IMG/VR virus record: IMGVR_UViG_3300044678_000134
Coordinates: 1 to 27,996 of that record
Source of the DNA: a virus
Length of the DNA stretch: 27,996 nt
Reading direction: 5' to 3' (one strand)
The first letter of the stretch is position 1; each line of letters opens with the position of its first letter. The translations under genes and the position numbers were made by a program. Of the stretch, positions 20,835-27,996 are shown in pieces. Under the pieces are notes generated by a model, which was not told the origin of the DNA, ran no database searches, and saw only the letters and a list, made by a program, of their open reading frames with translations.

Positions 20835-22018
20835 TTCAACAGCTTCTTGAAGAATGGAACCCAGTTCTCGTTCCACACTTTGTCAGCATCAAATTGCTTA
20901 GCAAAGGCAATCGCCTTTTCGCTTTTAGCACGATCTGCTTCATAAGCTTCGTTTAGTGCCCTGACTATCGAATTGACCGAAGGTATCTGGAAGAAGCTTC
21001 CTTGAGCCTCATCCCAGAACGGCTGACCATCAATCTTCCAGCTATCTTCTGAGGCTAGGTCTTTAGATGCGGCGTAGTTACTTGTGATAACTCGTGTGCC
21101 ACAGGCTTGTGCCTCGACTGTCGGTATACCGAAGCCTTCTCCGTATGAGGTGCTAAGCAACACATTCATTGCGGTGTAGAAGCCAGCCATGTGCTCTTCT
21201 GGGTATCCGGCTCTGAGTAAGTATGGGTCTGGCATAAGAACATTGTCTTTAGGTATTCCCATTGCCTTTAGTAGAACAGCAATGTCAAATCCACCGTAGC
21301 CTCTGCCTGGTTCAGTGTGAATGTAAAGCAAACTATCTGGATGCGATTTGAGATGCATAGCGAAGGCAAGCAGGTTTTCAGCGTAAGCCTTGCGATGAAT
21401 CTGACCATTTGATTTGTTAGCTGCAACTATTCCGACTAAAAATGCATTTTCAGGAATTCCCATAAACTCTCTTACATCTTTTCCTGAAATCTCAAATGTA
21501 GGTTTGTAGACATTCGTATCTATACCGTGAGGGATGTAGGTAGATTCCAAACCGAGCCCTTCCATAATCTCTTGACCATGTGGAGCCATCGTTACAGGAA
21601 TGACATTTGGTTTTATTAGAAACTCTCTAACCGCTGGTGTGATGGTTAGGTGATCCATCGGAACCCATGAGATTATGTCGCCCTTATAGTCCATCTGGTT
21701 GTAAACCCAAACATCGTAGAGCGTCATTAGATACGGCTTGTAGTCAGGATGCTTGCCGTGGAAGTCTGCTGCCCAAATTGGGTAGACATCCGCAGAATAA
21801 AGTGTCAGTCCCTTTGGGTAGTGTGGGATTTTATTTGAACCGAATACTAGCTCTGTTTGCTGGCCTTCAAGTCCGTAGTTACTGAGAGCAGCTACCTTCA
21901 TTCCATGCCTAAGCATGCGAGTGATTAGTTGCTTGCCCTGCTGTCCGTAACCGGTAGGTGTTCCTGGTGAATTGCTACCGAATGCGATAGCAGCTTTTAG
22001 TAGGTCGTAGGTTGCCAT
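20831..22018 (-). CDS. Glycosyltransferase, GT4-like (GT-B fold), first of cassette
   Basis: 395 residues from ATG 22018 (MATYDLLKAAIAFGSNSPG). N-terminal SPGTPTGYGQQG is the glycine-rich loop; FLVGIVAANKSNGQIHRKAY and LLYIHTEPGRGYGGFD form the C-terminal Rossmann part; YGEGFGIPTVEAQACGTRVI contains the E-x7-E nucleotide-sugar motif. No ribosome site precedes the ATG, but TATACA ends about ten bases upstream, right after the capsid-gene terminator, which suggests its own promoter and a nearly leaderless mRNA. A longer frame to 22045 would overlap the terminator stem and is rejected. ACCGAAT at 21839 and 21977. Confidence 0.85.
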   Translation of the reverse strand: MATYDLLKAAIAFGSNSPGTPTGYGQQGKQLITRMLRHGMKVAALSNYGLEGQQTELVFGSNKIPHYPKGLTLYSADVYPIWAADFHGKHPDYKPYLMTLYDVWVYNQMDYKGDIISWVPMDHLTITPAVREFLIKPNVIPVTMAPHGQEIMEGLGLESTYIPHGIDTNVYKPTFEISGKDVREFMGIPENAFLVGIVAANKSNGQIHRKAYAENLLAFAMHLKSHPDSLLYIHTEPGRGYGGFDIAVLLKAMGIPKDNVLMPDPYLLRAGYPEEHMAGFYTAMNVLLSTSYGEGFGIPTVEAQACGTRVITSNYAASKDLASEDSWKIDGQPFWDEAQGSFFQIPSVNSIVRALNEAYEADRAKSEKAIAFAKQFDADKVWNENWVPFFKKLLK

Positions 22019-22025
22019 AGTCACA

Positions 22026-22071
22026 GTGTATAAAAAGAAACCCACCCAAGCAACCTACAACTTGGGTGGGT
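22026..22071 (-). terminator. Strong rho-independent terminator after the capsid gene
   Basis: On the - strand ACCCACCCAAG (22071-22061), a ten-base loop, and CTTGGGTGGGT (22050-22040) make an 11-bp perfect stem followed by TTTCTTTTTAT. It starts 20 bases after the major capsid stop and separates the highly expressed capsid message from the glycan cassette. Confidence 0.88.
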
Positions 22072-22091
22072 CTCGCTTATTTCGTCAGAAA

Positions 22092-23252
22092 CTAAGCAGC
22101 GTTTCCGATGAAGTATTTGACATGGGAGCTGTGAGTGATGTCACCGTCAAGGCGAATCAAGAATCTCCATGTGGTCAGATCGGTGTTGAATGCGAAGTCC
22201 TGGCTAGAAGCAACCTGGATTCCACCTGCTACACGAACCTTGTATGACGAGAGGTCACCGAACAATACAGACTTTGCCGAAAGGCCAGTGTCCGCCATGT
22301 GTGGGTTCTCGATTACACGGAAGCCAGCGAAGGTGTCAGGGTAGCCAACGCCTACCTGGTATAGGTAGTTGCCAGCGGTGTCCTTGAGCTTACGCATCTT
22401 TCCGATGGTTGCACCGTTTGCCATGAATGCTGCACCTGGCATACGGCGAACTGCACCGTCAACCGAGTAAGCAAGGTCAATTAGGTTGTCAGCGGTGAAC
22501 TGGCCTGTTACGGCAGTTCCACCAGTGATACCAGAACCAGCAGCAGGAACAATGCCTCGTGGCTTGTCAGATCCGTCACCTAGGGTTAGAACATTGTTCA
22601 CACCGTAACCAATGCCGTTACCAGCCTGGTTAGCAAGGTGAGAAGCTAGGTCAAAACCAGCGTCTGTTACTAGCTCGTTGGCGGCCTGGATGAGGAAGCC
22701 ATACTTGTAAGCTCCGAGAGTGATTGAGCTGTAGGTAGGCTCGGAAGCCGATACAGTTCCACCAGCGGAGGTCAAGGTAGCAGTGCTGTAGGCAGTTAGG
22801 GTTGGGATGGTTAGGTCTTCACCGGAAGTGGTGTTGATAACCTCTGGAACCTCTAGCATTGGGCCTACTAGGCGAGCAACATCGAATACCTGGTCGTAGA
22901 ACGACTTAGGAACGGTGTTGGATGATGGAGTTAGAGCAGCACGAGTGAACTCGTAGTTACGCTCTTCTCCCTTGGCAAGTGAACGGAAAATGTCAGCGGC
23001 TGAACGGCTTTCGCTCACCGATGGAACAAATCCCTTAGCAGCAACGGAAGCCTCTAGGCGGCGTTCCTCGTTACGCTGTGCGACAGCAATGGTCTCGTCA
23101 GCCTTGCGGATGTCGGCCTCAATGCGGTCAATTTTCTCAAGTTCAGCAGCGTCAAGCCCACGGCCTTCCTTCTCAGCACCTTCGATTACATCTCGAATCT
23201 GCTCAGTGAGGTTGGCACGGAGCTCCTGCTGAGCCTTTACAAACTCAGACAT
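22092..23252 (-). CDS. Major capsid protein (HK97 fold)
   Basis: 386 residues of the HK97 family. The first ~100 are a charged helical delta domain (LRANLTEQIRDVIEGAEKEG, KIDRIEADIRKADETI), normally cut off by the prohead protease and acting as scaffold. The mature part has LGAYKYGFLIQAANELVTDA, QAGNGIGYGVNNVLTLGDG (the segment around the E-loop/spine) and GFRVIENPHM near the A domain. A very good ribosome site (AAAGGAG) precedes ATG 23252. A long 158-base leader upstream and the terminator downstream fit a high-output transcript. No ACCGAAT motif occurs in this gene, only one ACCGAAC at 22257. Confidence 0.92.
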   Translation of the reverse strand: MSEFVKAQQELRANLTEQIRDVIEGAEKEGRGLDAAELEKIDRIEADIRKADETIAVAQRNEERRLEASVAAKGFVPSVSESRSAADIFRSLAKGEERNYEFTRAALTPSSNTVPKSFYDQVFDVARLVGPMLEVPEVINTTSGEDLTIPTLTAYSTATLTSAGGTVSASEPTYSSITLGAYKYGFLIQAANELVTDAGFDLASHLANQAGNGIGYGVNNVLTLGDGSDKPRGIVPAAGSGITGGTAVTGQFTADNLIDLAYSVDGAVRRMPGAAFMANGATIGKMRKLKDTAGNYLYQVGVGYPDTFAGFRVIENPHMADTGLSAKSVLFGDLSSYKVRVAGGIQVASSQDFAFNTDLTTWRFLIRLDGDITHSSHVKYFIGNAA

Positions 23253-23411
23253 TTAGTCTCCTTTATTTCTCTTACTAATGATTTACCAGTGGCGTTGACG
23301 CTCAACTGAACACGGCAGAGCTAACTCACATCCGATAGTAAAAGTTTACAGGAGGTAGGACACGCTAGACATAGCAAAGCCCCCTGAACCAAGAAAACAG
23401 GAGGCTAGTGC
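23253..23411 (-). promoter_or_regulatory. Leader region upstream of the capsid gene
   Basis: The only sizeable gap in the head module. It starts (leftward) with an imperfect hairpin, GCCTCCTG / CAGGGGGC (23405-23378, one mismatch) followed by TTTGC, probably a weak terminator, then a palindrome GTAAAAGTTTAC at 23339-23350, then a possible TTGAGC/ATCATT promoter pair, then the ribosome site. No single element is strong enough to call alone, but a separate capsid promoter or processing site here is likely. Confidence 0.35.
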
Positions 23412-23618
23412 TTACCGCTTTTCAATAGGTGCGGTGACCCGTGTTTCTCTATTGGTCTTGTCAAAAGCAACTTCAACAGTTTCTTCTGGCTTCAGAAGCT
23501 TCTCTACTGCCTTAGCCATGTCATCTACAACCGAAACGATTGCACCTGATTCAGGGTTTCCAGCAGCAGCTAGGAGAGCCTTTTTGATTTCTTCTTTGCT
23601 TGGCATCTTAGATTCCAT
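23412..23618 (-). CDS. Small head-module protein
   Basis: Up to 68 residues from ATG 23618, or 64 from ATG 23606, which follows the protease stop (TAAG ATG). Helical first half (KEEIKKALLAAAGNPESG; VVDDMAKAVEKLL), then an acidic beta-like part and a basic end (RVTAPIEKR). Unrecognised. Placed between protease and capsid, it could be a scaffold-like or decoration protein. The alanine-rich helix and small size give no more. Confidence 0.6.
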   Translation of the reverse strand: MESKMPSKEEIKKALLAAAGNPESGAIVSVVDDMAKAVEKLLKPEETVEVAFDKTNRETRVTAPIEKR

Positions 23619-25200
23619 TCAGTAGTAGTTCGAGCTTCTTCTTCTTCAGTGCCAGCATAGCCTGTCCAACCGAATTATCGCTAGGCTCTGATCCCTCTGA
23701 CTTTGGCATCAGGGTTTCTACGGCTTGCTGAATTAGACGACCCTCATCCTCGGTAAGAGTTTCGCCTTCCTCAAGTTTGTAAACAGCATCTGCTAGAGCA
23801 TCAGCGTCAATGTCAGCTCTCTTAGCAATCTTGTCTAGGCCACGAACAGCAACAGTGCCAGCCGTAGCGGTATATGCTGGCCAGCTAACCAAGGAGACCT
23901 CGAATAGACGAACCGAATTCAAGGTTCTCTCTGAGCCATCCTCTGACCATGAATCTCCTCCAGCAGGAACACTAAAGCCGAAGCTCATTGCGTCAACATC
24001 TCCACGGCGTAGCAGCTCAGCAACATCACGACCACGAGAAGTGTTCGGTAGTAGACCATCAACCCTCAAACCTTTGTCATCTTCTGTAAGCATAAGAGTT
24101 CCAGCACGAGTTGAGCCAAGAACCTCGCCAGCATCGTGATTCCAAAGGAACTTGATGTCATTGCGAGCTCTCAGGGATTTGCGGAATGCACCTGGTGCGA
24201 TTCTCTCGATAAAAGGCAGGGGCTCACTAGCAGAATTGAATACAGCAGCGTAGCCACTGAATCTCATGCCATCGCCTTCTTCACGAACCTCGATGGAGGT
24301 TGGAGTTCTGCGTGTTTCTATCTTTGACAATGCTTCGCCTTTCGCTCGGCCTTCATTTTCTTCTTCAATTCTAGCAACTACACCTTCTGCATAAGTGAGT
24401 GCTCGTTGTGCTGCTCTCTTTGATGGGCCTGATCCCCAAAGCAAGTGTGCAACTACACCAGGGCTAGGATAATCAGGCGAATCAGGTCTTGCGGCGGGAC
24501 TATCCAAATCAGGAAGATGACGAGCAATCCAAGCCCGAATCCTAACCCATTTATCAGCAGTGACATTGCCAGCTGCCATCGCTCTCGCCTCACGGATTGT
24601 TCTTTCAACCAAGCCATCTCCGCCATACCCCTCTTCGTAGTATTTGAGACCTCTACGAGCTGCTGCTCGCATGTAGGCTGGGGGCTCTAGCTTTACTTCT
24701 CGGTATTCTGTTTCAGACATGGAGTTTTCTTCCATATCGTCATCTTCTTCTTCATCTTCTGGTTCATCACTGGGTTCAGGAAGTGGAGCAATCTTTGTAA
24801 GTGTGGAGAACTTGTGGGCAACATACACATCCGTATCTTCCCATCCGTCTCTGACTGGCTGGTATACCTGAATCAAGGCAGCAGGGTCTTTTTCCGTGCC
24901 ATTGACTGTAACCGAAGAATTAGGTGGATTGATAGATCCGTTGTCTACAATCTCTTGAATTTCGCCACGAGCCCTACCACCCGAAGAGTTCCAAGATACA
25001 TAGTCACCGACTTTGAGGTCACCTGGTAATGCACGAATGTCTCTTTCGCCACCTGGCTCAATGCCTTCTGATAATGAGATAGCTACCATCTGGTCAAGTG
25101 CTTCTTTTTTGGTGTTGTGGCAAGCCATGACTTCGCCATCTTCTTTGACTACTGCCCAGCTTGAGCATTCTGAAGATTTGTCAGTTATGTAATAGGGCAT
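23608..25200 (-). CDS. Prohead protease with two extra N-terminal domains
   Basis: 530 residues in three parts. Residues ~55-145 (LKVGDYVSWNSSGGRARGEI ... VYVAHKFSTLTKI) look like a small SH3/Tudor-type barrel of the DUF2945 kind. After an acidic linker (DEPEDEEEDDDMEE), residues ~165-285 (AAARRGLKYYEEGYGGDGL, WVRIRAWIARHLPDL, VAHLLWGSGPSKRAAQRAL) form a domain I know from other phage protease or portal fusions. Residues ~295-460 are the U35 HK97-type protease with the catalytic histidine in LWNHDAG and serine in MSFGFSV. It should cleave the capsid delta domain. Usual proteases are ~200 residues, so this is more than twice the norm. ACCGAAT at 23669 and 23912. Confidence 0.85.
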   Translation of the reverse strand: MPYYITDKSSECSSWAVVKEDGEVMACHNTKKEALDQMVAISLSEGIEPGGERDIRALPGDLKVGDYVSWNSSGGRARGEIQEIVDNGSINPPNSSVTVNGTEKDPAALIQVYQPVRDGWEDTDVYVAHKFSTLTKIAPLPEPSDEPEDEEEDDDMEENSMSETEYREVKLEPPAYMRAAARRGLKYYEEGYGGDGLVERTIREARAMAAGNVTADKWVRIRAWIARHLPDLDSPAARPDSPDYPSPGVVAHLLWGSGPSKRAAQRALTYAEGVVARIEEENEGRAKGEALSKIETRRTPTSIEVREEGDGMRFSGYAAVFNSASEPLPFIERIAPGAFRKSLRARNDIKFLWNHDAGEVLGSTRAGTLMLTEDDKGLRVDGLLPNTSRGRDVAELLRRGDVDAMSFGFSVPAGGDSWSEDGSERTLNSVRLFEVSLVSWPAYTATAGTVAVRGLDKIAKRADIDADALADAVYKLEEGETLTEDEGRLIQQAVETLMPKSEGSEPSDNSVGQAMLALKKKKLELLLNGI

Positions 25201-26033
25201 TATGCCAGCCTCGCTTCCACGACAACAGTTCCACCGAGTGCGACAGCCGTGCCGTTTATTGTGATACCTGCGGCATTTACATCAATGCCAACAGTTTGAG
25301 TTCCTGAGTTGTAAGTAATCGGAGAAGTAGCAGCAACTACTCCAGCGGGGCCTGTCGCTCCAGTTGCTCCTGTTGCACCTTGGATACCTTGTGGCCCTTG
25401 TGGCCCCGTTTCTCCTTGAATACCTTGAGGCCCCTGCGGCCCTGTCTCTCCTTGAATGCCTTGAATACCTTGTTCGCCCTGTGGCCCACTAGCACCAGTT
25501 TCCCCCTGTATGCCTTGTGGCCCTTCTGGGCCTGTTTCACCTTGTGGGCCTGTCGGGCCAGTGTCACCCTGAATACCTTGAATTCCTTGCTCACCCTGTA
25601 GCCCTTGTGGGCCAGTCTCGCCTTGAGGGCCAGTCGCCCCTTGGATACCTTGCTCACCCTGTGGGCCCTGTGGCCCCGTTGCACCTGTTGCTCCCGTTGC
25701 ACCAGTGGCTCCAGTAGCACCGGTTGCACCCGTTGCACCTTGAATACCTTGTGGGCCTTGTTCTCCCCTTGGAATGACAAAGCTAAGAGTTTGATTGGGT
25801 GCAGTTCCAGAAACTGTTACCTCAGCGTCTCCGCCTGGAGCACTTGCTGTAACCGAATCTATAGTGAGCGTGTTAGCTGGGCCAACTGCTCCCTGAATAC
25901 CTTGAATGCCCTGCGGGCCAGAGTTGCCTAAAGTTACGGTTGTGTTGGTTTCAGTTACGCCAACATTTACAACCGAATTTTGAACCGAAACAAGTGTGTT
26001 TGTTTCAGTAATCTCTAGGACAGAGGCTGACAT
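25200..26033 (-). CDS. Collagen-like repeat protein in the head module
   Basis: 277 residues. N-terminal ~38 residues repeat [12 protein letters not shown] / [12 protein letters not shown], a possible attachment or beta-spiral. After a short GPQ/GIQ block and a beta linker come about 46 continuous Gly-X-Y triplets (residues ~90-228; [15 protein letters not shown]), then a ~45-residue C-terminal beta domain ([17 protein letters not shown]), likely the trimerisation head. It would form a triple-helical fibre. Such proteins are usually tail fibres; here it lies between portal and protease, suggesting a head fibre or decoration. Starts and ends overlap neighbours as TAATG. Confidence 0.8.
   Translation of the reverse strand: MSASVLEITETNTLVSVQNSVVNVGVTETNTTVTLGNSGPQGIQGIQGAVGPANTLTIDSVTASAPGGDAEVTVSGTAPNQTLSFVIPRGEQGPQGIQGATGATGATGATGATGATGATGPQGPQGEQGIQGATGPQGETGPQGLQGEQGIQGIQGDTGPTGPQGETGPEGPQGIQGETGASGPQGEQGIQGIQGETGPQGPQGIQGETGPQGPQGIQGATGATGATGPAGVVAATSPITYNSGTQTVGIDVNAAGITINGTAVALGGTVVVEARLA
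25350..25766 (-). repeat. Gly-X-Y coding repeat array
   Basis: The DNA encoding the collagen-like stretch is a low-complexity direct-repeat region of 9-bp units and multiples; on the + strand words such as CCTTGAATACCTTG and GGCCCTTGTGGCC recur with small changes. Length variation by slippage or recombination is expected between relatives. Confidence 0.75.
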
Positions 26034-26377
26034 TACCGAGTGACCTCAGCTTGGATTTGGAAAGTTCCCTGAATCAGTCTTGTAACAGTTGAACCAGAGT
26101 TTAGCTCTAAATCGTAAACATACTGCCCTGCTTCTGCTGCACCCATAGCAGTTGCACCGATTGTCACGGCGATTGTGCCGGCAGTTCCACCGAGTGTGAT
26201 ACCAGTGCCGTTGGTCAGGCTAAAGATAGTTGCGGTTGCTGCTGGAGTAGTGCGAACCTGCATAGCAGCCGTGTAGTTTGTCAGATTGACAGCCGAACCA
26301 CCGATTGTCCAAGTCAGGTTTAGGTCGTATGTTGCACCTTGGTATGCCGTGATGTTGTATCTGCCTGGGTTGATCAT
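26033..26377 (-). CDS. Conserved small beta-sandwich head protein
   Basis: 114 residues from ATG 26377, which overlaps the previous stop as TAATG; an ATG at 26398 would add seven. Beta-rich with [57 protein letters not shown] and a closing [10 protein letters not shown]. This pattern (lTgYtArmqvR ... G.Y.YDLel ... G...v..EVTR) is widespread in phage structural clusters and resembles adaptor domains that dock fibres or decoration proteins. Its place directly before the collagen-like gene suggests the two work together, perhaps as base and shaft. Confidence 0.65.
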   Translation of the reverse strand: MINPGRYNITAYQGATYDLNLTWTIGGSAVNLTNYTAAMQVRTTPAATATIFSLTNGTGITLGGTAGTIAVTIGATAMGAAEAGQYVYDLELNSGSTVTRLIQGTFQIQAEVTR

Positions 26378-26640
26378 TAGATTGTCTGCCTCATCCAACT
26401 AACATTGTGTCCGTTTTTAGTGCTTACACAATAGATTTGTTCTAGGGGTTGTAATTGAAATTGATAGCTCTCAAGCTTTACAAGTTGTAGCCCAGTGCTT
26501 ATTGTTACACCACTTCCACCAAGATAAACCTCAGCGGTGTTGTCGTTATTGTGAATGGTAATTATTGATGGATTAGTCCATACACCATCAATAGCAGTGG
26601 CCACGGTTCCAACTGAAGTTGTGCCATTGCTAATTGCCAT
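26377..26640 (-). CDS. Small beta-rich head protein
   Basis: 87 residues: MAISNGTTSVGTVATAIDG, PSIITIHNNDNTAEVYLGG, then GVTISTGLQLVKLESYQFQL and QIYCVSTKNGHNVSWM. The IHNNDNTAEVYLG...GLQL pattern recurs in small phage structural proteins. No metal or catalytic site. It overlaps the portal stop by 11 bases. Function unknown; a decoration or fibre-base protein is possible. Confidence 0.6.
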   Translation of the reverse strand: MAISNGTTSVGTVATAIDGVWTNPSIITIHNNDNTAEVYLGGSGVTISTGLQLVKLESYQFQLQPLEQIYCVSTKNGHNVSWMRQTI

Positions 26641-27996
26641 CTTCTACCCCGTAAGTTTCTTTGACAGCTGCTGGGTCTTGTGACTGACCGGCATTCTGCA
26701 ACTGAACGCTTGGAACGCCAGTGTGATCAATAGCAGGTAGACCGAGTTTCTCCAGAGCGTCTACTGGGTCGAATCCAACCTGAATCAATCTCTGAGCCAT
26801 GTCTACTCGTTCTGTCTGAGCAGATAGGTCGGCGGCATCAATGTTGACATTGGCCAGAGGCACACGAACAGTGTCGGCTGACGGATCCATGATTGGTGTC
26901 AAGTCCTCAAGTCGTCTCACATCGTTGATTGTCAAGAAGCCAGCTTGTAAACCAGTCGAAAATGCAGCCATTCTTGAGTTGATGTCTGCACGAAGTAGGC
27001 CATCAAGGTTGAACCGAATAAATGCGTTCTCTCCACCTGGGTAGCGAGCCATTAGCGGTGATAGTGCACCTTCAATCTTCTGAACGATTGGTCGGAGGCA
27101 GTGAGTTACCCAAGCAAGGTTGTTCTGCTCGACTGATGCATAAGAGTTTGTGCCTGGTAGTCCAAGTAGGTGTGGTGGAATGTTGAAAGCACGAGCAACA
27201 TCTTCAACAGCCATTCTGCGGCTGTCTAGGAACTGAGCTTGGTCGTTTGGCACATTAGTTGGCTTGTATTTCGCTCCGCCCGACAGGATTGCTGTCTTGT
27301 GTGCCTTTGCCCATCCCTTGTGGCGTGAATCGAATGCTTCTTGCATGACCTTGGCTTGATCTGCCGTAAGGTTGCCGTCAATCTCGATGACACCAGAGGT
27401 CTGAGTGCCTGAACCGAAGAATTTAGCTGCATAGTTTTCTAATGCCTTAGCTAAGCCGAAGTTTTCCTTCAGTGCTTCTACTCTTGACACTCCACGGATG
27501 TGTCCTGGGCGAACTACATCGGGAATAAAGACAATCTCATCTGAAGAGAGCATTCTCTTCTCTTCTTTGATGACAAAGCCGACCTGACCGATGCCATTGC
27601 GTTTGATTTCGACATCCATCGGGTTTAGAACTGTCATGTTGACAATCTCGCCTGACGAATTTGAATACAACCGAATAAATGCGTTTCCGTCTAGGAGTAG
27701 CGAGACAATGATTGAGCCGTAGAAGGCTTCTTTGGTTGTGTCAACATCTGGCTTGGTAATCCATGATGGTCTTGGGCGGAAAGCAAAGCGAGCACCATCT
27801 CTGCGGATGTAAGCATCTACGGGTAGTGTCGAGATTGTGTCGCTGATGAGCGAGACAGCGGAAAAGACCGGATTGACATGCAAAGCAGTGCCAGAATCAA
27901 TCCTGACCCCAGCGTTGCTCTGAGTTTCTAGGAAGTCACCAGATCCCCAGATGGTTTGAAACGAGATTGCTCGTTTTTCAAATAATCTACTAAGCA
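26630..27996 (-). CDS. Portal protein (HK97 family), 5' end just outside window
   Basis: 454 residues readable; the frame is open to the window edge. The last two bases in coding direction are TG followed by CTT AGT AGA, so the start is probably an ATG whose A is one base beyond the window, giving MLSRLFEKRAISFQTIWG, a typical portal start. Landmarks: HVNPVFSAVSLISDTISTLP, LLLDGNAFIRLYSNSSGEI, FIPDVVRPGHIRGVS, ALENYAAKFFGSGTQ and DVARAFNIPPHLLGLPGTNSYASVEQNNLAWVTHCL, all conserved in HK97-type portals. It forms the dodecameric DNA gate at the capsid vertex. The terminase should lie immediately to the right. ACCGAAT at 27013 and 27670. Confidence 0.92.
   Translation of the reverse strand, partial: LSRLFEKRAISFQTIWGSGDFLETQSNAGVRIDSGTALHVNPVFSAVSLISDTISTLPVDAYIRRDGARFAFRPRPSWITKPDVDTTKEAFYGSIIVSLLLDGNAFIRLYSNSSGEIVNMTVLNPMDVEIKRNGIGQVGFVIKEEKRMLSSDEIVFIPDVVRPGHIRGVSRVEALKENFGLAKALENYAAKFFGSGTQTSGVIEIDGNLTADQAKVMQEAFDSRHKGWAKAHKTAILSGGAKYKPTNVPNDQAQFLDSRRMAVEDVARAFNIPPHLLGLPGTNSYASVEQNNLAWVTHCLRPIVQKIEGALSPLMARYPGGENAFIRFNLDGLLRADINSRMAAFSTGLQAGFLTINDVRRLEDLTPIMDPSADTVRVPLANVNIDAADLSAQTERVDMAQRLIQVGFDPVDALEKLGLPAIDHTGVPSVQLQNAGQSQDPAAVKETYGVEDGN

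Larger units (their letters stand above)
1830..27676 (+). repeat. Polarised dispersed heptamer ACCGAAT, 28 copies
   Basis: Exact ACCGAAT on the + strand starts at 1830, 3190, 4877, 5496, 6930, 6971, 7576, 8316, 8468, 12082, 12661, 13021, 13466, 14654, 16196, 18078, 18990, 19080, 20301, 20712, 21839, 21977, 23669, 23912, 25852, 25972, 27013 and 27670. The base before it is a purine in 25 of 28. I found no ATTCGGT on the + strand. In coding phase it is S-V 11 times, F-G 10 times, I-R 6 times and intergenic once. A random 7-mer would be expected about twice per strand. Counts were made by eye. Confidence 0.9.

Noticed and set aside
23339-23350. Palindrome GTAAAAGTTTAC as an operator
   Set aside because: Single short copy with no clear promoter overlap; mentioned only as part of the capsid leader.
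25350-25766. Repeat array considered as CRISPR or minisatellite
   Set aside because: Units are coding Gly-X-Y triplets without distinct spacers of constant length.
25380-25931. Open frames antisense to or shifted within the collagen-like gene
   Set aside because: They arise from the repeat composition; only the leftward Gly-X-Y frame makes a sensible protein.
1-27996. tRNA, rRNA, integrase and attachment site
   Set aside because: I looked for cloverleaf-like and recombinase signatures and saw none; absence by eye is not proof.

Overview
The window is a contiguous piece of a tailed (siphovirus-type) phage genome that most likely infects an actinobacterium. The actinobacterial signature is a WhiB-like iron-sulfur regulator (7237-7491, + strand), an NrdH-like redoxin, an r1t-type holin, and small HNH/zinc proteins of the sort common in actinophages. 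Base composition looks well below that of most cultured actinophages (upper 40s % GC by eye), which would fit a low-GC aquatic actinobacterial host; this is inference. I see no integrase, tRNA or rRNA gene, so lifestyle cannot be read from this piece. All genes but one run leftward on the - strand, and they are tightly packed with many ATGA, GTGA and TAATG overlaps.

Reading in the direction of transcription from the right edge: the head module (27996-22092) has portal (its start lies about one base outside the window), two small head proteins, a collagen-like protein, a three-part prohead protease, a small protein and the HK97-fold major capsid protein. After a strong terminator comes a four-gene glycan cassette (three glycosyltransferases and an epimerase, 22018-18161). 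Then follow the connector, tail terminator, major tail protein, the frameshifted G/GT chaperone pair, an HK97-gp10-like protein placed after GT, the tape measure protein, a minor tail protein, a fibre-like protein and three tandem diverged paralogues. The lysis genes (8751-7692) are an M23 peptidase and small membrane proteins including an r1t-like holin.

The gap at 7492-7691 is a regulatory hub: a late terminator, a near-consensus leftward promoter, and three abutting stem-loops that look like a small structured RNA or an early leader. Left of the divergent WhiB-like gene are the recombination and replication genes (7187-1273): YqaJ-type exonuclease, a putative ssDNA-annealing protein, HNH nuclease, a cytosine methyltransferase broken over two frames, a winged-helix replication protein with internal iterons, a PD-(D/E)XK nuclease, SSB and a RusA resolvase with no in-frame start codon. 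Small unrecognised genes and the redoxin end the window.

The most unusual signal is not a gene. The heptamer ACCGAAT occurs 28 times on the + strand and, by my reading, never on the - strand. It falls in all three codon phases of - strand genes and once in an intergenic promoter. The hexamer ACCGAA occurs 50 times against one reverse copy. This is a strongly polarised genome-wide motif of unknown role. Two other points deserve attention: +1 frame breaks at CCCC runs in rusA and in the methyltransferase, and a 21-bp-period iteron array inside the replication gene.
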